Source of the DNA: Acidiferrum sp963764675
Lineage (GTDB): Bacteria > Acidobacteriota > Terriglobia > Acidiferrales > UBA7541
Reading direction: 5' to 3'
Assembly (NCBI GenBank): GCA_963764675.1
Contig: CAVXTQ010000007.1
Location: 620,001-684,000 of the forward strand
Length of the DNA: 64,000 bases
Made by a program: the position numbers and the translations under genes. A model generated the notes under the pieces. That model saw only the letters and a program-made list of their open reading frames with translations, did not search any database and was not told the origin of the DNA. Below, in pieces: positions 22,615 through 31,771 of this stretch (within the stretch, counting starts at the first letter, position 1; every line of letters begins with the position of its first letter).

Positions 22615-23790
22615 CTAGCGCATTGGTAGCGGGAAGATCGAAAGATTGCGCCGGCCGACGGCGATGACGGCGAGGCGGCCGTCGGGGGAAATGGCGAAAT
22701 CGCGAAACGTGAGGCCGTGAAAAATGGAGATGAGCGTCGGCTGGATCACCGGGGGCGGTTCTTTGCTGGCCGGGGATTGTGCGGTGAGCGGCGGTATGTC
22801 GATCCACACCAAGTCTCCGGATTTTTTCTCGATCGAGCGCTTTAGAAGAATGCGAGTCTCATCGGGCGCCCAGTGGAAGACACCTAGCCCAATGCGTAGA
22901 CGCGTCGTTTGGGTTACGTCGGTCAGACTGCGAATTTCCAGAACTTCCTTGTCGATGTAATAGGCGATCTTTTTTCCGCTGGGAGACAGTGACAGGCCGC
23001 CTTCGTAGCCGTCTAGGGTAGCCAGTTCGTGATCGTCCTGCGCGAGGAGTTCCAGGCGCTGGAGGCGCGGCGGGCCGCTCATATTGCGATCGCGTTCCAC
23101 GGCGATCGCGACGTTGCTGCCGGGAACAGGAACGGAGTCCAGAAACGTGCGCCCTTCAAAGACGGCGCCGCTGGGACCGGCGCGCGTGTTGAGATAGCGA
23201 AAAGAGAAGAGAACGCGCGGTTTGATAACTTCGGTGAGATAGATGACGGTGGAATTGTCCTGTAGCCACGAGGCATCGCCGGCGTCCTGGATGGCGTTTT
23301 CGTTTCCGCCGACTTTCACTTCCTTTCCGGAGTCCTCGAGGATAAGGGTCATCGCGGAATCCTGGGTCTTGCCGGTTTCGTCGACGCTCGCGGTAAACAG
23401 CTCGGCGAGAATCAAGCGGCCGTTCGGTGACCAGCGGAAGGAATTCACGTTGTAGGTAAACGGCGTGTTGCCGCGGAGAAACTTTTCCCCGACGAAAATG
23501 CGCCGGCGCTTGCCGCCCGCGTCCTGAATCCAGATGTCGTCGTGTTCGAGGTCGTACTGCTTGGTCTTGAAGCCACGGTTGACGGCGTAGACGATGCGGC
23601 CGTCGGGCGCGAAGGCGAACGCGGTGATGTCTTCGTCGATGTTTTGCAGCGGCTTCTCGAGGCCTTGGCCGCAGGCCGTCAACGCAGAGAAGCCTGCGAG
23701 CGCGAATAGTGTCCAGCAGATGCACGGACACAAGAGCAGTCGCTTCTGCGGGCGGGCGCGCGTCATGTTCATGGGACCCGGCAGCTTCAT
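22615..23790 (-). CDS. Predicted lipoprotein with beta-propeller (TolB/WD40-like) fold
   Basis: The 391-residue protein has a signal helix (LLLCPCICWTLFALAGFSA) ending in a lipobox L-T-A-C, giving an outer- or inner-membrane lipoprotein. The body repeats propeller blades (FAFAPDGRIVYAVN; FRWSPNGRLILAEL; LSLSPSGKKIAYYI; FHWAPDETRILLKR; FAISPDGRLAVIAV). The ATG at 23790 overlaps the stop of the upstream VOC gene by four bases (ATGA), which fixes the start. It is the third gene of a coupled operon; its role is unknown. Confidence 0.75.
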   Translation of the reverse strand: MKLPGPMNMTRARPQKRLLLCPCICWTLFALAGFSALTACGQGLEKPLQNIDEDITAFAFAPDGRIVYAVNRGFKTKQYDLEHDDIWIQDAGGKRRRIFVGEKFLRGNTPFTYNVNSFRWSPNGRLILAELFTASVDETGKTQDSAMTLILEDSGKEVKVGGNENAIQDAGDASWLQDNSTVIYLTEVIKPRVLFSFRYLNTRAGPSGAVFEGRTFLDSVPVPGSNVAIAVERDRNMSGPPRLQRLELLAQDDHELATLDGYEGGLSLSPSGKKIAYYIDKEVLEIRSLTDVTQTTRLRIGLGVFHWAPDETRILLKRSIEKKSGDLVWIDIPPLTAQSPASKEPPPVIQPTLISIFHGLTFRDFAISPDGRLAVIAVGRRNLSIFPLPMR

Positions 23791-24689
23791 GGGACGGGAT
23801 GCGCCGCCTCGTAGGGATGGCAGCACGGCTTCTGCGACGGCGTGAACTCCATGACCTCGACGCGCGTGGCGTCGGGGTCGTAAGCATCGAGGCTGTTTTT
23901 TCCGTCGCGGCCGATCTCGGGTCCGTCGAATGTTTGCAAGCCATTCTTTCGCAATTGAGCCGCGGACACCTGGGCATCTTTCACGCCAAGCGAGAAATGA
24001 TTTTGCACGCCGAGCTCTTTGTGATCGGCGTTCGCAGGAATGTTCAGCATGTACTCGATCCAGTTGTCGCCGTCGGGCACCTGGATTTCGTACCAGTCCA
24101 CCTCGCTGTCCTTGAAGCCGCCATGCCAGTAGAGCCGAAAGCCGAGGATATCGAGATAGAAGTGGTTTTCCTTGGCCATGTCTTTCACCACAAATCCGGC
24201 ATGCAGCATGCGGCTGCTGACTTGGTCGGAAGCAATTTTGTAGTCGGCGGCAGGCGCTTTCCTCTCGACAAAGGCGATGGGATTACCCTCGGGGTCGCGC
24301 AATTCGAAATGCGGCGGTCCGCCTCCATCTCTAGAGATTGCTCCCACAGCCACACCATGCGCCAGCAAGTAACGGCGCATGCTCGCCACGTCATCAGTGG
24401 CGAAGGCAATCTGGGCCAGCCAATTGTGGGGTGCGGGCGAGGGCACAGGCTCCAACTCAACCTGCTGATACCAATTGATCGGGAAGCACGCGCGAGTGAC
24501 GCCGGAGCAACCGCCTCCTGACGCGGGCAAGCGCAGAACGCTGGTGTAAAAGGCGCGCGATTTGTCGATGCTGGTGACGTAGAGGCGGACGTGGTCGATG
24601 CCGGTGATTTTCGGGCGGGCGAGCTGGTCAGTCGCCGCGCCAGCTAGCGATAGAAACGCGGCCGCCAACGTAACGAGGAGACGTGTCAT
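23787..24689 (-). CDS. Secreted two-domain VOC (glyoxalase/dioxygenase-fold) protein, second of a pair
   Basis: The protein has 300 residues. The signal peptide is MTRLLVTLAAAFLSLAGAA. Two vicinal-oxygen-chelate domains follow, about 27-150 (GIDHVRLYVTSIDKSRAFYT ... DPEGNPIAFVE) and 170-290 (LHAGFVVKDMAKENHFYLDI ... VEVMEF). It starts at ATG 24689, overlapping the previous gene's stop. His and Glu metal-ligand positions are plausible but the substrate is unknown. It is clearly related to the upstream gene. Confidence 0.8.
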   Translation of the reverse strand: MTRLLVTLAAAFLSLAGAATDQLARPKITGIDHVRLYVTSIDKSRAFYTSVLRLPASGGGCSGVTRACFPINWYQQVELEPVPSPAPHNWLAQIAFATDDVASMRRYLLAHGVAVGAISRDGGGPPHFELRDPEGNPIAFVERKAPAADYKIASDQVSSRMLHAGFVVKDMAKENHFYLDILGFRLYWHGGFKDSEVDWYEIQVPDGDNWIEYMLNIPANADHKELGVQNHFSLGVKDAQVSAAQLRKNGLQTFDGPEIGRDGKNSLDAYDPDATRVEVMEFTPSQKPCCHPYEAAHPVP

Positions 24690-25645
24690 TTTTGCGGGCC
24701 GGGGTTGGGGCCTGTTATTTCGCTGCAGCACGGCCGTTCTTTTGGCGCGAACTCCATGAACTCAGTGCGCGTCTCGTCCGGATCGTAAAGGTTGAGCTGC
24801 CATTTGCCGTCGCGCCCGACTTTGGGTTCTTCGGTCGGTTTCCAGCCATCAGCGATGAGCCGCTTCTCGGTTGCGTGAATGTCGGTGATGCCCAGCGCCA
24901 TGTGATTCATCACTCCGAGGGTATGTTTGCTGGCGGTCGGCGAAATATTCAGCATGTATTCGATCCAGTCGGTGCCATCGGGGACTTGCATGGCCACCCA
25001 ATCGTCCTTGTCGTCTTTCATGCCGCCGTGCCAATACAAGTGAAAGCCGAGAATGTCTTTGTAGAAGCGATCTTCAGCGGCGCGATCGTTTACCACAAAT
25101 CCAGCGTGGATCAGGCGCAGCGCGTCCGTGTTTGAGGGCGACCAGCCTTTCTCCACCTGAACGAAACCGATGCGATGACCCTCGGGATCTAAAACGCTGA
25201 AATCCGCAAAGGTGGCCGCCGCAGCGATCGTCGGATCCGAAGGAGAATCGGGATGAGTGCGAGGGGAGGGAACGCCTGGGTCCGGACCCTTTTCGATTTT
25301 GATCTTCTGCGCCTTCAGATACGCCCGCATTGCGTCGGCGTCATCCGTCGCGAAAACAACTTCGGCCAAAAGGTTCGACGGCGTGGGCCCTGCCGGAGCA
25401 GAGAAAGTCACGACTTGCTGGGAAGGAAGGCGAATGACGAGAGCATCAAAGGCGTGTTCCTCGCACATCGTGCAGCTGAGGTCCTTGGCAAAAATAATGG
25501 AATAGAACTTGCGAGCGCCTGGATTGTCTGTCGTGTAGAAGTGCGCGCTGGCGATGCCGAGAATCTTCGGGCGCGGATGTTCTTTGCCGACGATCGTCGC
25601 TACGCAGAGAGATAAAGCCAGGAATGCCAAAGCCAATCGCTTCAT
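24686..25645 (-). CDS. Secreted two-domain VOC protein, first of a pair
   Basis: The protein has 319 residues. The signal peptide is MKRLALAFLALSLCVATIVG. Two VOC domains share with the neighbour the stretches GFHLYWHGGMKDD, VPDGTDWIEYMLNI and a C-terminal T-E-F-M-E-F plus a C-C pair. An insertion with a CTMCEEH motif in domain 1 is absent from the other copy. Tandem duplication seems clear. First gene of the three-gene operon; a metal-dependent periplasmic enzyme is inferred. Confidence 0.8.
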   Translation of the reverse strand: MKRLALAFLALSLCVATIVGKEHPRPKILGIASAHFYTTDNPGARKFYSIIFAKDLSCTMCEEHAFDALVIRLPSQQVVTFSAPAGPTPSNLLAEVVFATDDADAMRAYLKAQKIKIEKGPDPGVPSPRTHPDSPSDPTIAAAATFADFSVLDPEGHRIGFVQVEKGWSPSNTDALRLIHAGFVVNDRAAEDRFYKDILGFHLYWHGGMKDDKDDWVAMQVPDGTDWIEYMLNISPTASKHTLGVMNHMALGITDIHATEKRLIADGWKPTEEPKVGRDGKWQLNLYDPDETRTEFMEFAPKERPCCSEITGPNPGPQK

Positions 25646-25671
25646 CGATTCACCTCAAGTGAAGGGTCATC

Positions 25672-27024
25672 TCAAGGATTGTGTGCCGACCGGGATTTTA
25701 TCTTACGAATATCGTCCATGCGCTGGCGAAGGCGTTGCTCGAAGCCCTGGTCTGTGGGCTTGTAGTAGTTACGGCCGGCCAGATTGCCGGGAAGGCACGT
25801 CATGTCCGTGACCTTTTCTTCGAATTCGTGCGCGTATTTGTAGCCTTGGCCGTAGCCCACATTCTTCATCAAGCCTGTGGGGGCGTTGCGAAGATGCAGC
25901 GGCACGGGATCGGCCTCCGTTTTTTGCACGTCTTCCATCACGTCGCCGTACGCGGTGTATAGGGCATTGGATTTTGGCGCCAGCGAAAGATACACAGCCG
26001 CTTGCGCGAGCGCAAGATAGCCCTCCGGCGGGCCGATGAAGTCGAAAGCTTCCTTGGCCGCGAGCGTGACGGCGAGAGCGCCGGGCTCGGCGAGTCCGAT
26101 ATCTTCACTGGCCATGCGCACCATGCGGCGGGCCAGATAGAGCGCGTCTTCGCCGGATTCGAGCATGCGCGCGAGCCAATAGAGCGCGGCGTCGGGATCG
26201 GAGTTGCGCACCGATTTATGCAGCGCCGAGATCAGATTGTAGTGTTCTTCGCCGGCTTTGTCGTAGCGAAGAAGTTTTCGTTGGAGGACGTCTTCGAGAA
26301 GTGCGGAGGTCAGATGGTGCACGCCTGCGTTGTCCGGTTTTGCTCCGCGAACGGCGAGCTCCAGCGTGTTGTACGCGGCGCGCGCATCTCCATTGGCGTA
26401 AGACGCGATGCGGAACAGCACGTCATCGCCGGCCTCGACTGCTTCGTTTCCGAGGCCATGCTCTTTGTCGGCGAGCGCGCGGCGCAAAAGCTCGGCGATG
26501 AGTGGCGTTGCGAGCGGATCGAGAATGTAGACTTTGGTGCGCGAGAGAAGTGGGGAAATCACCTCGAACGAAGGATTCTCGGTGGTCGCGCCAACGAAGG
26601 TGATGTGTCCGGCCTCGACGTGGGGCAAAAACGCGTCTTGCTGCGCCTTGTTGAAGCGATGGACTTCGTCGACGAATACGATGGTGCGCTGCCCTGAACG
26701 CGCTTTGCGCTCGGCTGCAGCCATCACTTCTTTGATTTCCTTGATGCCGGCGAGCACGGCGCTGAAGGCAATGAATTCCGAACGCGTCAAACGTGCGATC
26801 AGCCGCGCCAGCGTGGTCTTGCCGCAGCCCGGTGGTCCCCAGAAGAGCATCGAGCCAAGATCGTCGTTTTCGATTTGCACACGCAGCGGCTTGCCCGGGC
26901 CGAGGAGTTTTTCCTGGCCAATGAATTCGTCGAGCGTCCGCGGGCGCATCCGCTCCGCCAGCGGCTGATGCGCAAGGGGCACATCGGGCTCTTCCGGTTG
27001 CGGCAGCTTGGAGAAAAGGCTCAC
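25672..27024 (-). CDS. rarA: Replication-associated recombination protein A (MgsA/RarA AAA+ ATPase)
   Basis: This 450-residue clamp-loader-like ATPase acts at stalled replication forks. Walker A GPPGCGKTT is at about residue 60, Walker B FVDEVHRFNKAQQDAFLP at about 118, and sensor GATTENPSFEV follows. The C-terminal tetramerisation domain carries DPDAALYWLARMLESGEDA and PPEGYLALAQAAVYL. Overlaps the upstream methyltransferase stop by four bases. Confidence 0.95.
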   Translation of the reverse strand: MSLFSKLPQPEEPDVPLAHQPLAERMRPRTLDEFIGQEKLLGPGKPLRVQIENDDLGSMLFWGPPGCGKTTLARLIARLTRSEFIAFSAVLAGIKEIKEVMAAAERKARSGQRTIVFVDEVHRFNKAQQDAFLPHVEAGHITFVGATTENPSFEVISPLLSRTKVYILDPLATPLIAELLRRALADKEHGLGNEAVEAGDDVLFRIASYANGDARAAYNTLELAVRGAKPDNAGVHHLTSALLEDVLQRKLLRYDKAGEEHYNLISALHKSVRNSDPDAALYWLARMLESGEDALYLARRMVRMASEDIGLAEPGALAVTLAAKEAFDFIGPPEGYLALAQAAVYLSLAPKSNALYTAYGDVMEDVQKTEADPVPLHLRNAPTGLMKNVGYGQGYKYAHEFEEKVTDMTCLPGNLAGRNYYKPTDQGFEQRLRQRMDDIRKIKSRSAHNP

Positions 27025-27941
27025 GGCTGGGGTTCGCTCGGGTTCGCGATTGATTTTCGCTGGCGCGCCGCTTCGTAGAAGAGCACCGCGGCGGCAGCGG
27101 CGGCGTTCAAGGATTCGATGCCGCTGGCCATCGGGATACGGATGCGCGCATCGGCGCTGCGCTCAATCTCTTCGGGTAAGCCCGCGCCTTCGTTGCCCAC
27201 GAGCAAGGCGACCGGTTCGCACCAATTAACGTCCCACGGCGCAAGAAGGGCAGCGTCGCCCTCGCGGGGTTCGTGCACGCTGGAAGCCAGGGTACGCACA
27301 CCTTCGACACGCAATTGCGCCAGCAAGATGGGCAGCGACATCCCCGCCAAAATGGGGAGGTGCAGCGCAGCTCCTGCGGAAGCACGAAGCGCCTTCGGCG
27401 AAAAGGGGCTCGCGGTGCCGCTCTGACCCGAAGCCGCGGTAACACCGCCAGTAGCGCCAAACGCGGACGCAGTGCGCAGGATCGTGCCGACGTTGCCGGG
27501 ATCCTGAACGCCGGCCAATACGACGAGAAGGGCCGAGCACGCCTGACCTGGCACGCGCAGGATGTCGTCCAGAGAAGCGGAGCGCGGCTCGACCAGTGCG
27601 GCGACGCCCTGCGGATGCTCGGTATCGGCGATGCCTTCAAACAAGCGGTCGGTGGTGCGCAGGACGGGAAACGCGATCTCCGGGCGATCGACGAACGGCG
27701 CCAGGCGCGTGCGATGGCGCTCCCCGGACTCGCTGAACAGGACCGCTTGGATGCGGCAGCCGGAGCGCAGGGCTTCTTCGACGAGGCGCACGCCTTCGAC
27801 GCCGACGCTGCCGGATGCGGTGGGCAGACCGCCGCGCAAGGCGAGGCGGAACTCCTTCAGCCAGCGATTGTCGCGGCTGCTGATTGAGGCCGAGGCGCTC
27901 GCCGCGCCCGCATTCCTAGCGGCTTTTACAGGCGTAGCCAT
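27021..27941 (-). CDS. TrmH/SpoU-family RNA 2-O-ribose methyltransferase
   Basis: The protein has 306 residues from the in-frame ATG at 27941, chosen because upstream codons show no conserved character. The N-terminal substrate-binding domain (GVEGVRLVEEAL) is followed by a SPOUT knot domain with the three signatures: GVQDPGNVGTILRTASAFG, LLVGNEGAGLPEEI and IPMASGIESLNAAAAAAV. It methylates rRNA or tRNA using SAM; position unknown. Coupled to rarA by an ATGA overlap. Confidence 0.88.
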   Translation of the reverse strand: MATPVKAARNAGAASASASISSRDNRWLKEFRLALRGGLPTASGSVGVEGVRLVEEALRSGCRIQAVLFSESGERHRTRLAPFVDRPEIAFPVLRTTDRLFEGIADTEHPQGVAALVEPRSASLDDILRVPGQACSALLVVLAGVQDPGNVGTILRTASAFGATGGVTAASGQSGTASPFSPKALRASAGAALHLPILAGMSLPILLAQLRVEGVRTLASSVHEPREGDAALLAPWDVNWCEPVALLVGNEGAGLPEEIERSADARIRIPMASGIESLNAAAAAAVLFYEAARQRKSIANPSEPQP

Positions 27942-28252
27942 CACCCGGAGGGTAACAAATATCCGCGCAAACAGGCTAATTCCGAATTTCCCGCCATTCG
28001 AGTCTTGGTAAGGCTCGCCCCTTAACATCCGGGTGACCAGTAATCCGTCCAGGATCGATGCCAAGGGCGGAGAGCACTTCCTGCAAGCTGACTTCCCATT
28101 GCTAATCGCGGTAAGCCAGCATCAGATCACTTCCGGTTAGCCGACAATTCACCCGCAGTTGAAATGCAGGCAGCGCTAATCAGGGCCGCAGGCAGAAAGA
28201 TCGAACATTGAGGACCTAAACAGCGTACCTATCCGCTGAGGACAGGAAACTT
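27942..28252. other. Divergent intergenic region
   Basis: About 310 bases between the methyltransferase (minus) and hydrolase (plus) genes. It presumably contains both promoters, but I see no clear -35/-10 pair, hairpin or ORF. Confidence 0.3.
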
Positions 28253-29260
28253 ATGCTGCGCTGGGCTTATCTGTGCAGTCCAATTCTGTTGGTTTCGCTC
28301 CTTGCCCCGCTTTACTCGCAGTCCGCGCTTTGGCGGGACCCATCCCCGCACACGGCACAATTGGTGTCCGTGGATAAAGATGTCCGCCTGGAAGTGCTCG
28401 ATTGGGGCGGTTCGGGCAGACCTGTGATCCTCCTCGCTGGCGGCGGGAACACGGCGCACGTCTTCGACGAGTTCGCACCCAAGCTGGCGGGCACCTACCA
28501 TGTGTATGGCATTACGCGGCGCGGCTTCGGCGCGTCAAGTTACTCGCCTTTGGAGAACGGAGCCGATCGCCTCGGAGAAGACGTTCTGGCGGTAATTCGC
28601 ACTCTGAAACTCAAAAAACCCGTCTTGGTGGGACACTCGATTGCCGGCGTGGAATTGAGCTCAGTTGCGACAATACGCCCAGACAGCATTGCCGGTGCCG
28701 TCTACCTGGAAGCTGCCTACCCATACGCGTTCGACAACGGCAACGGACCGACGATGAAGGAATTTTCCGAGATACCAGGGCCGGGGCAAGCTCCGGCTCC
28801 GAGTGAGTCTGACTTGGCGAGCTTCGGGGCACTACAGAAGTGGGATGCAGAAGTGTATGGATTTCGCCTTCCGGAGTCGGAATTTCACCAGACGTGGGAT
28901 TCCACTTCTGGGGGTCGAGTGACAAAACAGCGGGACTTCCCAGGATCGCAGATGTTTATGACCATCATGACCAGCTCCAAAAAGTACGCGAACGTTCCAG
29001 TCCCTGCATTGGCCATCTTTGCCATTCCCAACGTGCCAGAGACCTGGATGACCAAGAATGCAGATCCCGCCATCCAAAATGCTGCCGATACCTATTTTGC
29101 AAGGCTAAATCTCCTCAAAGAAAAGCAGGCGAAGGTGTTTGAAGACGGTGTTCCCGGCGCGCGCGTAACCAGGGTCAGGGGAACGCACTACATATTCTTG
29201 TCAAATGAATCGGACGTTCTGCGTGAAGTGCGTGCCTTTCTTGGCGGCCTAAAGTGGTAG
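28253..29260 (+). CDS. Secreted alpha/beta hydrolase
   Basis: This 335-residue protein has a signal peptide (residues 1-23, ending near LYSQS). The alpha/beta-hydrolase core has oxyanion loop LLAGGGNTAHVFD, a GFGAS turn, nucleophile elbow G-H-S-I-A-G near residue 128, and a C-terminal catalytic His in VRGTHYIFLSN. The acid is probably one of the Asp residues near the second half. Esterase or peptidase activity is likely; the substrate is unknown. Confidence 0.85.
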   Translation: MLRWAYLCSPILLVSLLAPLYSQSALWRDPSPHTAQLVSVDKDVRLEVLDWGGSGRPVILLAGGGNTAHVFDEFAPKLAGTYHVYGITRRGFGASSYSPLENGADRLGEDVLAVIRTLKLKKPVLVGHSIAGVELSSVATIRPDSIAGAVYLEAAYPYAFDNGNGPTMKEFSEIPGPGQAPAPSESDLASFGALQKWDAEVYGFRLPESEFHQTWDSTSGGRVTKQRDFPGSQMFMTIMTSSKKYANVPVPALAIFAIPNVPETWMTKNADPAIQNAADTYFARLNLLKEKQAKVFEDGVPGARVTRVRGTHYIFLSNESDVLREVRAFLGGLKW

Positions 29261-29462
29261 GTGTGGACGCCCAGCTCGTATTTGCAGCGACGGCCTTACA
29301 GGTGATTGCACTCTCGACGTAGAGTTATTCCCAAGGGCGATCGCCACCTGCCGAGTAGCGAAATTGCTGTGGGATTCTTCCCGGTTTGCTCAACCATTGC
29401 ACCGGCAGCGCGCTGTGTGGTAGCGTCGCCCAAATAATGGCAGCGCGGCGGAGCGCTGCTAG

Positions 29463-30164
29463 GTGGGTTATACGACTTCGCCAAAGGCCAAAAAGTTGCC
29501 GGCAGAACTGTTGCGCGTCAGCGCGCAAACCCCAGAGGCAGATGTGCTGCGATATGCGGCGCACTTTCTCGTCCGGGGCTGTGTGATCGGAATCCCCACC
29601 GATACGTTCTACGGACTGGCCGCCGATCCCTTCAATCTCTCGGCCGTGGACGAACTCTACAGGGTTAAAGGCCGGCCGGAAACGCGGGCGTTGCCGATCC
29701 TGGTGAATTCCCTGGACCAGGCTTTGGTGTTGATGCGCGAGCGTGTCTACGAAGGCACGACGATGGAGCATCCGCCGGAGCGCTTTCTGCGGCTGGCGGA
29801 AGCCTTCTGGCCCGGCGGGCTGACCTTGGTGATGGAGGCTTCGCATCGAGTTCCGCTGAAAGTGACGGCGAACACTGGCAAGGTGGCGCTGCGCTGGCCG
29901 AAGAGTCCGGTTGTCGAGCAGTTGATCGATGAGTTTGGCGGGCCGATCACGGGGACAAGCGCCAACATTTCGGGATTCCCCGCGTGCGCGAATACCGAGC
30001 AATTGATGAAGCAACTTGGGTTACGGCTGCCGCTGGTTCTCGACGCCGGAGAGACCGGCATGGGGTTGCCGTCGACCATCGTGGGGCTGCGGGACACGCA
30101 ATGGGAAATCCTGCGCGAGGGTGCCATCCCGGTAGTGGAGATCGAGCGAGTGCTGAATAGCTAG
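29463..30164 (+). CDS. L-threonylcarbamoyladenylate synthase (Sua5/YrdC/YciO)
   Basis: This 233-residue enzyme makes threonylcarbamoyl-AMP for the t6A37 modification of ANN-decoding tRNAs. Motifs include GIPTDTFYGLAADPFN, the KGRPETRALPILV loop, the LRWPKSPVVEQLI segment and ITGTSANISG. There is no C-terminal Sua5 domain, so it is the short YrdC/YciO type. Starts at GTG 29463. Confidence 0.9.
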   Translation: MGYTTSPKAKKLPAELLRVSAQTPEADVLRYAAHFLVRGCVIGIPTDTFYGLAADPFNLSAVDELYRVKGRPETRALPILVNSLDQALVLMRERVYEGTTMEHPPERFLRLAEAFWPGGLTLVMEASHRVPLKVTANTGKVALRWPKSPVVEQLIDEFGGPITGTSANISGFPACANTEQLMKQLGLRLPLVLDAGETGMGLPSTIVGLRDTQWEILREGAIPVVEIERVLNS

Positions 30165-30205
30165 ATAGGCGTTTCTCGCGCCGCGGATAGAAGGTAACTA
30201 CCGAC

Positions 30206-31771
30206 TTAGTGGGCTGACGGCGCAAGAGTGGTGAGAAAGTCGAAGTCACCGGTAGGGGATAGCGGCAGATCGCCCAGGGCCTTGCGGTGTACCGAGACGG
30301 CGTCGGTGAACCACAGCGGCAGGTAGGGAAGATCGTCGGCCAGGATTTTTTGCGCTTCGCTGCAGAGCGCCTTCCTTTTTTCGCGATCCATTTCCGTACG
30401 AATCTGGTCGGTCAGCGTGTCGAAGCGCGGGTTGGAGTAGTGTCCGCGATTGGCGCCATCGGGAGGAAAGCGCTTCGAAGAGAAGGCGAACTCGAAGAAG
30501 TCCGGATCGTTGTTGGCGCCGATCCAGCGCAGGTAGGTGAGCTGGAAATTGCCTTTGGAGATGTCGGAGAAAAGCGTGGCCACTTCCAGCGGGCGAATCT
30601 CCAGTTCCACGCCGACCCTGCGCCACTGGTCTTGGAGTGCGGCTCCAATCAGCCGGGCACGTTCTTCGGTCGAAACCTTCAGCGCGATGTGAAAACGCAC
30701 GCCATTGCCTTGGCGAGGAAATCCTGCCGCGTCGAGGAGTTGTTCCGCGCGCGCAGTGTTGCACGCGTATTGCGTCACATTCCCTTCGTACGCCCAGTGA
30801 TTGGGCGCGAGAACGCCAGTGGCGACGCGAGCTTGGCCATGGATGAGAAAGCGGATCAGGGTGTCGCGATCTGTGGCGAAGGCGAGGGCTTGACGCACCT
30901 CGCGATGCGAGAGAATCGGGTCGATGAGATTGAAGCCGAGGTAGTCGAGATTTGTGCCGGGGCGTTCGGAGACGGCTAAGGCAGGCTGGCGCGCGAGTAC
31001 GGGAACAATGTCCGGCGAGAGAGACGTCAACTCCAGATCGGCGGAGCCCTTGCGAAGTTCCAGCGCGCGCACGATGGCGTCGGGAACGACGCGAAAGCGG
31101 ACGCGCGAGAGTTGCGGCGCGCCGCGGAAATAATCCGGGTTGCGCTCCACGATGACTTCGTCGTCTTGGGACTGGCTGACGAAGCGGAACGGACCAGAGC
31201 CGACTGGATGGAGGCCGAAATCGGCCGCAGCATTCGCCGGGACGATGCCTGTGGCGCCGCGCACGAGGCTGGTGGTGAACGACGCATACGGTTCCTTGAG
31301 GTGAAAGATGACGGTGGCGGCGTCCGGCGCTTCGATGGAGTTCACCATGCGGAAGGCGCCGCGCTTGGGAGAGCGATTGGCGGCGTTCATGATGAAGTCG
31401 AAGGTGGATTTCACGTCGGCCGATGTCAGAGCGCGGCCGTCCTGGAAACGCACGTCGCGGCGGAGGTGGAAAACATAGGTGAGGGCATCGGGCTGGTCCC
31501 AGGATTCGGCCAGGTCACCGTGAAGATTCATTTGCGCGTCGCGCTGAAGAAGGCTGCTGAAGAGGAGACCGTCGATTCGTGCGGATTGCGCGTCGGTGGA
31601 GAAACGCGGATCGAGATTGGTGGGGTTGGATTCGATGAGGAAAGTCAGGGTGGAAGGATCGGCGTTCGTGCGTGAGCAGCCTGCCAAGGAGAGCGACGAG
31701 AGGATCAGTAGAAAAGTGGCGAGTGACGAGTGGCGAGTGGCGAGCGAAGAAGAGCTAGCGCGGCTTGGCAT
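30206..31771 (-). CDS. Peptide/nickel-type ABC transporter substrate-binding lipoprotein (SBP family 5)
   Basis: The protein has 521 residues. The signal peptide ends in lipobox L-A-G-C near residue 32. The body has the family-5 features: IESNPTNLDPRFSTDAQSA, DVRFQDGRALTSADVKSTF, GSGPFRF and DYLGFNL. It binds peptides or similar solutes in the periplasm. No permease or ATPase gene is adjacent, so the transporter partner lies elsewhere. Its first codons overlap the anmK 3-prime end by 17 bases, and the signal peptide's start is encoded by a CACTCGC-type simple repeat. Confidence 0.88.
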   Translation of the reverse strand: MPSRASSSSLATRHSSLATFLLILSSLSLAGCSRTNADPSTLTFLIESNPTNLDPRFSTDAQSARIDGLLFSSLLQRDAQMNLHGDLAESWDQPDALTYVFHLRRDVRFQDGRALTSADVKSTFDFIMNAANRSPKRGAFRMVNSIEAPDAATVIFHLKEPYASFTTSLVRGATGIVPANAAADFGLHPVGSGPFRFVSQSQDDEVIVERNPDYFRGAPQLSRVRFRVVPDAIVRALELRKGSADLELTSLSPDIVPVLARQPALAVSERPGTNLDYLGFNLIDPILSHREVRQALAFATDRDTLIRFLIHGQARVATGVLAPNHWAYEGNVTQYACNTARAEQLLDAAGFPRQGNGVRFHIALKVSTEERARLIGAALQDQWRRVGVELEIRPLEVATLFSDISKGNFQLTYLRWIGANNDPDFFEFAFSSKRFPPDGANRGHYSNPRFDTLTDQIRTEMDREKRKALCSEAQKILADDLPYLPLWFTDAVSVHRKALGDLPLSPTGDFDFLTTLAPSAH

